Part shown: positions 56,345-64,000 of the stretch, piece by piece
Position numbering within the stretch: the stretch's first letter is position 1
Layout: every line of letters begins with the position of its first letter
DNA from: Dactylis glomerata
Lineage: Eukaryota; Streptophyta; Magnoliopsida; Poales; Poaceae
Assembly (NCBI GenBank): GCA_007115705.1
Contig: QXEO01000211.1
Span: forward strand, 1,983,599-2,047,598
Length of the DNA stretch: 64,000 nt
Reading direction: 5' to 3'
Notes under the pieces: model-generated
What the model was told of the DNA's origin: nothing
Seen by the model: only the letters and a program-made list of their open reading frames with translations
Database searches by the model: none
Program-made: the position numbers and the translations under genes

Positions 56345-56962
56345 TCAAGTAACATCAAGTGATGAAGCATCAAGCTCATAATTTGCTCTAAGAATAGAGT
56401 CAAAAAGTAACTTCTTTCTTTTCCTAGGGAAGTGTTCCATACCTTTGTTTAGTGGGAATTGATATTTGATAGTGCCTTCCCTCATATCAATGATAGCACC
56501 TACAGTTCGAAGAAAGGGTCTTCCCAAAATAATAGGACATGAAGCATGGCATTCAACGTCCATAACAAGAAAATCAACGGGAACAAGGTTATTGTTAACC
56601 ACAATAAGAACATCATTAATCCTTCCCAAAGGTTTCTTCTTAGCAACATCAGCAATAGGAACATCAAAATAACATTTTTCAAGCGGTGGTAAATCAAGCA
56701 TGTCATAAATCTTTCTAGGCATGATAGAAATACTAGCACCTAGATCACATAAAGCATGGAAATCATGACCATTAACATGCATATCAATGATGGGTTCCCA
56801 ACCATCTTCTAACTTCTTGGGAACATAAGCTTTTTGCTTCAACTTTTCATCCCTAATTTTCATGAGAGCATTGGTAATATGCTTAGTAAAAGCAACATTT
56901 AAAGAACTAGCATTGGGAGTCAAAGCAAGCTTTTGTAAGAAAAAAATAACTTCAGATATATT
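56345..56962 (-). CDS. pro: protease part of EL gag-pro (after a nonsense codon)
   Basis: Retropepsin-like aspartic protease domain in the same frame as gag, separated from it only by the TGA at 56963-56965. The active-site block ALCDLGASISIMP is intact, followed by KIYDMLDLPPLEKCYFDVPI and ILGRPFLRTVGAIIDMREG. The frame ends in a stop at 56345. In EA the same position encodes Cys (TGC) and gag and protease are continuous. So protease here could be made only by readthrough of TGA, or is lost. No reverse transcriptase follows. Confidence 0.85.
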   Translation of the reverse strand, partial: NISEVIFFLQKLALTPNASSLNVAFTKHITNALMKIRDEKLKQKAYVPKKLEDGWEPIIDMHVNGHDFHALCDLGASISIMPRKIYDMLDLPPLEKCYFDVPIADVAKKKPLGRINDVLIVVNNNLVPVDFLVMDVECHASCPIILGRPFLRTVGAIIDMREGTIKYQFPLNKGMEHFPRKRKKLLFDSILRANYELDASSLDVT

Positions 56963-58408
56963 TCAGCCATCAACATCAAAATCATTAAAAGAAGTAGAGC
57001 TATCATCTCCCAAACTCCGAAAACTTTCAGCACTCTTTTGAGAAAAAGTTTTGGCAGTTTTAGGCTTTTTAACACAAGGAGTGGGAGTTTTCTCTACCCC
57101 AATCAAAGTAAGAGGATTGCTAGCATTAGGAGCAACATCATTAGAGGTAGTAATGGTACATACCTTCATTTCTCTAGCCATCTCATCTTCTCTTTCCCAC
57201 CTGGCATGCAATTCCGCTAACAATCTAATATTTTCATCAATTCCAACTTGAATAGCATTAGCGGTAGCAAAAACATTGTTCTCTTTCGCATCATGGGGCA
57301 ACACTTTTAATTTCAGAAGTTCAACATCATGAGCAAGGCTATAAACTTTGGAAGCAAGAATATCAATTTTGCCTAACTTTTCCTCAACAGACTTGTTAAA
57401 AGCAGTTTGCTTACCAATGAAGTCCTTGAGCATTACCTCAAGCTCGGAGGGCGCAGCCCTAGTGTTGTTGTAGGAGTTACCATAAGAGTTACCATAACCA
57501 TTACCATTGGTAGAAGGATACGGCCTATAATTGTTACTAGCAAAATTGTTCCTATAAGCATTGTTGTTAAAATTATTATTTCTAATGAAATTCACATCAA
57601 CATGCTCTTCTTGAGCAACCAGAGAGGCTAAAGGAACATTATTAGGATCAACATGAGTCCTATCATTAGCAAGCATAGCCATAATGGTATCAATCTTATC
57701 ATTCAAGGAAGAGGTTTCCTCAACAGAATTTACCTTCTTACCTTGTGGAGCTCTCTCGGTGTGCCATTCGGAATAATTTACCATCATGTTGTCAAGTAGC
57801 TTTGGTGCGGCGCCCAAGGTGAGGGACATAAAAGTGCCTCCAGCAGCTGAATCAAGTAGGTTCCTCGAAGAAAAATTCAGTCCTGCATAAAAAGTTTGGA
57901 CAATCAACCAAGTAGTCAGTCCATGAGTGGGGCAATTCTTTATCATAGATTTCATTCTTTCCCAAGCTTGAGCAACATGTTCATTATCAAACTGAGTAAA
58001 TTTCATAATATTGCTACGCAGAGATATAATCTTAGGAGGAGGATAGTATCTACCAATAAAAGCATCCTTACACTTAGCCCATGAATCAATACTATTCTTT
58101 GTCAAAGACAGCAACCAATCTTTAGCTTTTCCTCTCAAAGAAAACGGAAACAACTTGAGCTTAATAATATCACTTTCTACATCCTTATATTTCTGCATCT
58201 CACATAGGTCAACAAAATTGTTGAGATGAGCTGCAGCATCTTCAGTACTAGCACCAGAGAATTGCTCTTTCATAACACGGTTCAACAAAGCAGGCTTAAT
58301 CTCATAAAAGTTTGCAGCAGGAGCAGGTGGTGCAATAGGAGTGCAGATAAAATCACTATTGTTCGTGCTAGTAAAGTCACACAACTTGGTGTTTTCGGGA
58401 TTGGCCAT
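56963..58408 (-). CDS. gag: gag of EL
   Basis: Structural protein of the retrotransposon particle, about 481 residues from the ATG at 58408 (start MANPENTKLCDF). I prefer this ATG to the frame's upstream extension because E0 and EA start at the same place. The capsid region (about residues 60-210) contains KLFPFSLRGKAKDWLLSLTK, CKDAFIGRYYPPPKIISL and FYAGLNFSSRNLLDSAAGG. An Asn/Tyr-rich stretch follows (NNNFNNNAYRNNFASNNYRP), then a likely coiled coil (residues about 330-420). No CCHC knuckle is visible, unlike element H; the Asn-rich part may bind nucleic acid instead, which is inference. The gene ends at TGA 56963, where the parental frame went on into protease. It could be expressed from the 5' LTR at 58604-60271. 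Confidence 0.88.
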   Translation of the reverse strand: MANPENTKLCDFTSTNNSDFICTPIAPPAPAANFYEIKPALLNRVMKEQFSGASTEDAAAHLNNFVDLCEMQKYKDVESDIIKLKLFPFSLRGKAKDWLLSLTKNSIDSWAKCKDAFIGRYYPPPKIISLRSNIMKFTQFDNEHVAQAWERMKSMIKNCPTHGLTTWLIVQTFYAGLNFSSRNLLDSAAGGTFMSLTLGAAPKLLDNMMVNYSEWHTERAPQGKKVNSVEETSSLNDKIDTIMAMLANDRTHVDPNNVPLASLVAQEEHVDVNFIRNNNFNNNAYRNNFASNNYRPYPSTNGNGYGNSYGNSYNNTRAAPSELEVMLKDFIGKQTAFNKSVEEKLGKIDILASKVYSLAHDVELLKLKVLPHDAKENNVFATANAIQVGIDENIRLLAELHARWEREDEMAREMKVCTITTSNDVAPNASNPLTLIGVEKTPTPCVKKPKTAKTFSQKSAESFRSLGDDSSTSFNDFDVDG

Positions 58409-58575
58409 TTCAGCAAAACGAAAGTAAACAAGTAAAAACAACTACCAAGGATTCTAATTTTTTTGGGTTTTTGATATAAAACGATGCAGGTAAAATAAAT
58501 AAAGTAAAGCAAAACAATAAAACAAAGTAAAGGATGTGCGTGTGAAAACTCCCCTCGCAGAAGTCTTCTACTTCC

Positions 58576-58593
58576 TCCCCGGCAACGGCGCCA
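58576..58593 (-). other. primer-binding site of EL (tRNA-Asp)
   Basis: Plus strand TCCCCGGCAACGGCGCCA, a perfect 18-base match to the tRNA-Asp 3' end. It lies 10 bases inside the 5' LTR. Confidence 0.87.
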
Positions 58594-58603
58594 GAAAATT
58601 AGC

Positions 58604-60271
58604 TGCTGGCGCGTGGGTAACGGCACCAGAAGATTCCTTGTGCGTGGTGAATGACCAGCCAGTTGGGAACCCCAAGAGGAAGGTATGATGAGTATAGCAG
58701 CTAGTTTTCCCTTAGTTAAGAAACCAAGGTATGTCAATCTTGGAGAGGAGAGACAAATGACTGAAGGTGATGCTTGCTAGCTTGCGACAGCTTCGGACAA
58801 TTTATATATGGCGCCTCGTCCAAGCTTTGCTTGCTAGCTGCAACGCGGAACCTGCACACAACACAACCAAGTACTTCGTTCCCAACTTGCGATGAGGTTG
58901 TTAATCTCACCGGTTTGCTTGAAACAAAGGTTATGAGCGTATCGAGTGGAAAACAATAGAGTATGCGAGTAAAGTAAACAGTGCGAGTAAAGTAAACAGG
59001 TGATAGCAATATGATGGAAATAGGACCGGGATCCACAGTTCACTAGTGGTGTCTCTCCATAAGATAAATAACACATGCTGGGTAAACAAATTACAGTTGG
59101 GCAATTGATAGAATAAAGATAAACGTGATATGTCAAGAAGATCACTATGAGATTCACTCTGGGCATTACAACAAAATACATAGACCGCCATCCAACTGCA
59201 TCTATGACTAATAATCCACTCACGGGGATATCGTCCGAACACCCCATTAGTATTAAGTTGCGAACAACGGATAATTGCATTATGCAAAGTGTGTAATGTA
59301 AACAAAGCATATGCCCTTGAGCATATGAATGTTGTTTTCTCCCTAGTAGCAATAGCACATCTACAACCTTAGAGGTTTCTGTCACTCCCCCAGGTTAAAT
59401 AGAGGCATGAACCCACTATCGAGCATAAATACCCCCTCTTGGAGTCACTAGCAACTACTCGGCCAAGATAGCTACTAACAACGGAGAGCATGCAAGATCA
59501 TAAACAACATAGAGATAACAAAAGATAATATCCAGTACAGCAACTCAATCATAAAAACCAATATTCATCGGATCCCAACAAACCAAACATGTAGAATTAC
59601 ATAATGGTGATCTCAATCATGTAGGGCAGCTCATGAGATCTAAACATGAAGCACATGGTGGAGGAGACAACCATCTAGCTACTGCTATGGACCCATGGTC
59701 CAAGGTAGACTACTCACTCATCGCTCCGGAGGCAAGCATGGCGATGAAGAAGACCTCCGGTGGCGATTCCCCTGTCCGGCAGGGTGCCGGGAAGAGCTTC
59801 TGGACCCTCCCGATCTTCGGGTCGACGGCGGCGGCGGATCGCGATGTGTTCTGGAAAAGTGATCGGGTACTTAGGTTTTTTCCGTCGGGGGGTCTTTATA
59901 GGCGAAGGGGCGATGTCAGAGGAGGAGCCAGGCGCCCTAACGCCAGGGTGGCGCGGCCTAGGCCCTGGCCGCGCCAGCCCTGTGTGTGGGGCCCTGGTGG
60001 GCCCCCTCCTACTCTCCTTCGGATCTCTGGAAGCTTCCGGGTAAAATAAGACTTCAGGAACTTGTTTTGTATAATTCCAAGAATATTTCCTGTGTATCAC
60101 TTCTAAAACACAAAAACAGCAGAAAACAGGGAACTAGCACCGTGGCAACTTGTTAATAGGTTAGCTCTGGAAAATGCATAAAAGTGCCATGAAGTGTAAC
60201 GAAACAGTAGGCAAATGGGGTAAAAACAAGCATGGAGCATCAAAAATTATAGATACGTTGGAGACGTATCA
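58604..60271 (-). repeat. 5' LTR of EL
   Basis: A 1668-bp LTR. TATA-like CCTATAAAG at 59894-59902 on minus, with the GC-rich dyad upstream of it at about 59942-59975. Confidence 0.92.
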
Positions 60272-60276
60272 ATTAC

Positions 60277-60624
60277 CAAAACCATCTCGAGCATCAAAAC
60301 CTCTTAAGTGTTTTACCTGATGATTTGAGAACACTACAGACATTACCGAGAACTCTCTTCGGTAAATGATCATCAATCAGATCTGGAGATCCATGATGAT
60401 CCATGTGCATTCTACGAAGTTCTTTTAGTCATTGAACCATAAGCGTTGATGTACCTTTCCCTTTGCTTTGCTGATAATAGCATAGCCAAAGATTTGATCG
60501 TTGGTATTCCCAATACCTCGTTCAATCTTATTACCAGCTATCTCTATTTACTCGTACCGTGATAATCCATCTTTGTGACCTAGTCACATGTTGTGCAGCT
60601 TTTTTGTATTCTCACCGAGTGGGC
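60277..60624. other. LTR-like relic, right part
   Basis: Continues 50846-51725 after EL; both sides of EL share ATTAC. AT-rich, without ORFs. It stops at about 60624, where a family LTR starts. Confidence 0.4.
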
Positions 60625-61534
60625 TGCTGCTGTTTAATGGTTAACGTGGGAGCAGACTGTCCTTGTGCGTGGTGGATAACCAGCCCGTTGGGAACCCCAA
60701 GAGGAAGGTATGATGAGTATAGCAGCTAGTTTTCCCTCAGTTAAGAAACCAAGGTTTAATATCGATCTTGGAGAGGAGAGACAAATGACTGAAGGTGATG
60801 CGGAACCTGCACACACACAACCAAGTACTTTGTTCCCAACTTGCGATGAGGTTGTCAATCTCACCGGTTTGCTTGAAATAAAGATTATGAGCGTATCGAG
60901 TGGAAAACAATATAGTATGCGAGTAAAGTAAACAGTGCGAGTAAAGTAAACAGGTGATAGCAATATGATGTAAATAGGACCGGGGTCCACAGTTCACTAG
61001 TGGTGTCTCTCCATAGATAAAATAAAACATGCTGGGTAAACAAATTACAGTTGGGCAATTGATAGAATAAAGATAAACGTGATATGTCAAGAAGATCACT
61101 ATGAGATTTACTCTGGGCATTACAACAAAATACATAGACCGCCATCCAACTGCATCTATGACTAATAATCCACTCCCGGGGATATCAATCCGAACACCCC
61201 AAAAGTATTAAGTTGCGAACAACAGATAATTGCATTAAGCAAAGTGTGTAATGTAAACAAAGCATATGCCCTTGAGCATATGAATGTTGTTTTCTCCCTA
61301 GTAGCAACAGCACATCTACAACCTTAGAGGTTTCTGTCACTCCCCCAGATTAAATAGAGGCATGAACCCACTATCGAGCATAAATACCCCCTCTTGGAGT
61401 CACTAGCAACTACTCAGCCAAGATAGCTACTAACAACGGAGAGCATGCAAGATCATAAACAACATAGAGATAACAAAAGATAATATTCAGTACAGCAACT
61501 TAATCATAAACACCAATATTCATCAGATCCCAAC
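60625..61534 (-). repeat. truncated LTR of the E0/EA/EL family
   Basis: Aligns by eye with 58604 to about 59575 of the EL 5' LTR, from GTTGGGAACCCCAAGAGGAA to the CACCAATATTCATC block. It lacks about 75 bases (the GATGCTTGCTAGC...AACGCGG part, near 60800) and is cut at 61534 by ED. The rest of the LTR should lie beyond ED, outside the window. Confidence 0.8.
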
Positions 61535-62460
61535 TGTCGTCGTGGTGAAACAACATATGCCATAGGATGGCTTAAATGGGGGCCGACTAGATGCTGGAGG
61601 ATTCGGGAGAGGGGAACGAGCTAAAGAGCACGACAGAAAGGAACACAGATCTACCCAGGTTCGGGGCTCTCGTAAGGAGATAACACCCCTACTCCTACTC
61701 TACTGGTTGTATATTTGGGTCGATGTAATACACAACAATGGTGCTTCCAAGCTCTCTGCTAGAGAAGGAAGATGAACTGCTAAGTGTAGGAACAGAGAGT
61801 GACCAACCCTTTACTAGGGCTCCCTATGCTACCTTATATAGTGGTAGCCAGGGTTACAACGGTCATAAGAGACCACAAGACACGGGCTACACTCCAAATA
61901 GGACTTGCTGACGAAGGCACCGACCCTTGACTTCCTCCCTGATTGCTCTTGATGGGACTTCATATCCCTGTACCTTGTACCTCTTGAACTGTGACCTTAC
62001 CTCTCTGAGGTAAGCCCTGTACTTGTGCACAGTGAGGGTAGGTAACCTCCACTGTGCACCCTGCCACCCTACTCCCCTACCATGCTTGGATGTTTTCTTC
62101 CTTGATTGCAGGGATGTGACACATTAGCTGACTTCTGTATCCCGGATATGACCGTTGGCCATACCCAGGACATATATGCCGGACCAACGACCTACGAGGG
62201 TCGGGTAATCCGGCCTCCCCTGCTCCTGCACAACACACCAAATGGTTAGGCCGGCATATCTAAGTATATGCCGGCACACTTATATAAGTATTCCGGCTAT
62301 ACCGGCATATCCAAGTATCAGCCGGGATACACACATATGCCGGCCTGGCCGATGCTCTTATATTCCGGCCAGGCCCTTCATTGATAACCCGGCATAAAGT
62401 CAACCATAGACCTTGTGTTTTTCTAGTCTCTTGACCCTACCGGGGGTCATCCCCCCGACA
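61535..62460 (-). repeat. 3' LTR of ED
   Basis: A 926-bp LTR that in element orientation starts TGTCGGGGGGATGAC. It has a TATA-like CTATATAAGG at 61832-61841 (minus). From 62140 to 62400 it is studded with CCGGCATAT and ATATGCCGG motifs in both directions. Confidence 0.8.
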
Positions 62461-62474
62461 CTAGTCCCCGAAGC
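62461..62474 (-). other. polypurine tract of ED
   Basis: Minus strand GCTTCGGGGACTAG directly abuts the LTR start. Confidence 0.6.
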
Positions 62475-62914
62475 TGCCGAGGTTCCCCAGTCATAACTGT
62501 GGAGCCTTGACAGGTTCAACATACCTTTCTTCATTATGCTCCGGCGATCAGATTATATGCTGGCACATCTGCACATATCCCGGCCTCTGTTCCTGTTCCA
62601 AAACTTATTCCGGCCGGTCCCGAGGGTATTCCGGACGGAACATATACATCGGGCAATTATGCCGTCATATAGACGAGTCTTCCTTGAGAAGCCACGCCTG
62701 ACAGTTTGCATCGAAACTTGGAACCGCCCTGCCACCTCGAACGGTCACCCACGATGTGACGGTTCACAGTGCAGTTACTCCTCGCCATCATTGCGTCATG
62801 GCACGGTTACCGGAACCGCCGCCCCACTCCGTGCCGCCACGTGGCGACTCTCTGCAGGAACGGTCGGGGGAGTGGAACACTCCCACGATCCCCACGACCC
62901 TGACCTGGCAGACA

Positions 62915-62923
62915 TATAAATAG
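62915..62923 (+). promoter_or_regulatory. TATA box for the ED antisense ORF
   Basis: TATAAATAG, followed by a GC-rich leader. It lies about 580 bases before the ATG at 63497 and on the same strand as that ORF, opposite to the element's own transcription. The C-rich leader 62950-63230 may be a transcribed first exon; GTGAGCTC at about 63177 could be a splice donor. Confidence 0.5.
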
Positions 62924-63496
62924 GGCGGCGGGGGTAAACTTATCTTTTTACCCCCCACCATCGTCTTCCTCGCCTGCTCCCTTGCCTCCTGCGCTCCACC
63001 GCCGGTCCGAAGAACAGCATCTCCGCCGCAGTCCTCGCCGACGCCGACGCTCGACGACGCCCGGCATCTCTGTCGATGACGCCGCCGCCGCCGCATCGTT
63101 CCTCCGCGACATTGCAGGGAGATTGGAACTCTTCATGCACGCTCGCCGCCGCTTCATCGCCGCCGGCCAAGCTCCGGTGAGCTCTCCCTCTGTTCTTCCT
63201 CTTTCACGCTTTTTATAACTTCGCACCGGTAGCCACACTTGTATAGATCTGCTTCAGTTTCAGAGCTAGTTTTCCCTTTGATTCGACTAGCATTGCCAGG
63301 CAACGCTCGCAGGTGTTCATCTTTAGGAGTTTTACCCTTATTTGTTTCCTATTTTAACTGTCTCGGTAGATCTTTTTATCTCTGCTAACATTGGTGAGGG
63401 CGGTATGCCGGAGAGACTAACCTCCCTCTTTTCTCCGGCCTTGATAGGAATAACATCACGGGACTCCGGCTCTCACGCCTTGTCCCGGCCACTAAG

Positions 63497-64000
63497 ATGG
63501 CATCTTCAATCATGACGGGTACCTCGGCCTCTGAGGAAGATACCTCGGCCCGAGCCCAAGGACGCTCCGGCTGGGAGGGGTCGGAGGTTACTCCGGCCGA
63601 CATATCCTGGGTCACCTCCACCAGGAGAGTCCCGGAGGGCGTAGCATGCCGGCTACCAGCAGGAGAAACTGTGCCGGCACCTGAACCTGGCGAACGCGTC
63701 GTCTTCATTGCCCACTTCGAGCGGGGTTTCGGGCTGCCGGCATCGGACTTCTTCCGGGACTTCCTCAACACCTACGACCTACAACCTCATCATATCCCGG
63801 CCAACGCCGTGATGATCCTCTCCGCCTTCGCTGCTTTTTGCGAGGGCTATGCCGGCATCGAGCCCCTTACCCAAGGCTGGGCGAAATATTTCCAACTGCG
63901 GAAGCAAGTCGTCCAGGAGCCGCCCCGGAGCAAGGACGACCCGCCGGAGACGGCCCAGGAAAAGAAGGACCGCCCCATGACCCTCTGCGGCGCGGCCACC
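63497..64000 (+). CDS. antisense 'putative gypsy-type transposon' protein of ED, 5' part
   Basis: An open frame of 168 codons from the ATG at 63497 to the window end. It starts MASSIMTGTSASEEDTSA, is acidic and Ser/Thr-rich at first, and from about residue 75 shows the Transposase_28 / putative gypsy-type transposon domain: VVFIAHFERGFGLPASDFF, the NTYDLQPHHIPANAVMIL segment and the AFCEGYAGIEPLTQGWAKYF segment. The same domain occurs in EC at about 22190-22400, with little identity at the sequence level. It is transcribed opposite to ED. Function is unknown. The start is chosen as the first ATG in frame after the leader; an upstream ATG in the leader at 62982 opens a different short frame. 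Confidence 0.75.
   Translation, partial: MASSIMTGTSASEEDTSARAQGRSGWEGSEVTPADISWVTSTRRVPEGVACRLPAGETVPAPEPGERVVFIAHFERGFGLPASDFFRDFLNTYDLQPHHIPANAVMILSAFAAFCEGYAGIEPLTQGWAKYFQLRKQVVQEPPRSKDDPPETAQEKKDRPMTLCGAAT

Larger units (their letters stand above)
51731..60271 (-). mobile_element. LTR retrotransposon EL (gag-pro only), uninterrupted
   Basis: A full 8.54-kb element with LTRs at 51731-53411 and 58604-60271, almost identical by eye, and a perfect TSD ATTAC (51726-51730 and 60272-60276). The primer-binding site at 58576-58593 is a perfect tRNA-Asp match, and the polypurine tract is at 53413-53426. The internal region has gag and protease, then 2.9 kb without reverse transcriptase or integrase. 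Confidence 0.95.
61535..64000 (-). mobile_element. Tat-like gypsy element ED, 3' end (runs off window)
   Basis: A TG...CA LTR (61535-62460) is followed by a polypurine tract (62461-62474) and then by an ORF on the opposite strand, the same layout as EC. The predicted TSD is CCAAC (61530-61534). The rest of the element, including its 5' LTR, lies past 64000. Confidence 0.8.

Overview
The window is intergenic DNA from a large, repeat-rich grass genome. The repeat types (tRNA-Asp-primed Athila-type Ty3/gypsy elements, Tat-like gypsy elements with an antisense ORF, CACTA transposons with CACCGGT subterminal repeats, a Tourist-like MITE) suggest a cool-season grass (Pooideae, probably Triticeae or a relative). 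I place this from memory of repeat families, not from a search. No intact host gene was found; almost every base can be assigned to a transposable element or a relic.

Bases 1-50845 are one nested stack whose boundaries can be read from target-site duplications (TSDs). Host: a decayed plus-strand Athila-type gypsy element H (1-1591 and 49660 to about 50845; gag, protease, start of reverse transcriptase). In it sits minus-strand LTR element E0 (1592-49654, TSD CACAT). E0 holds two insertions: EA (3548-18681, TSD AGGTG), itself split by EB (9815-16474, TSD GTATC), and the unrelated gypsy element EC (20679-46740, TSD AAAAG). EC is split by CACTA transposon C2 (25606-44527, TSD TTG), and C2 by CACTA transposon C1 (27353-37649, TSD AGA). 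The deepest path is H > E0 > EC > C2 > C1, five levels.

E0, EA, EB and EL (51731-60271, TSD ATTAC) belong to one family: 1.5-1.7 kb LTRs, a primer-binding site matching tRNA-Asp, an AAGCTTGGGGATGC polypurine tract, and no reverse transcriptase or integrase. E0, EA and EL carry gag plus an aspartic protease; EB carries instead an unrelated ORF with hydrophobic segments. EL is inserted in an unidentified, LTR-like relic (about 50846-51725 and 60277-60624). That relic is followed by a truncated LTR of the same family (60625-61534), which is broken by ED (61535 to the window end), a second Tat-like element.

EC and ED carry a 'putative gypsy-type transposon' ORF on the strand opposite to the element. 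C1 encodes the two classic CACTA genes: a TNP2 transposase with one in-frame stop, and a second gene that runs into a Ulp1-type cysteine protease domain. C2 lacks transposase and looks like a gene-capturing (Pack-type) CACTA: it carries the last three exons of psbR (photosystem II 10 kDa protein) with intact splice sites, and one exon that resembles ubinuclein.

The genes do not work together as a pathway. They are mobilisation functions of separate elements, mostly broken, plus captured host fragments.
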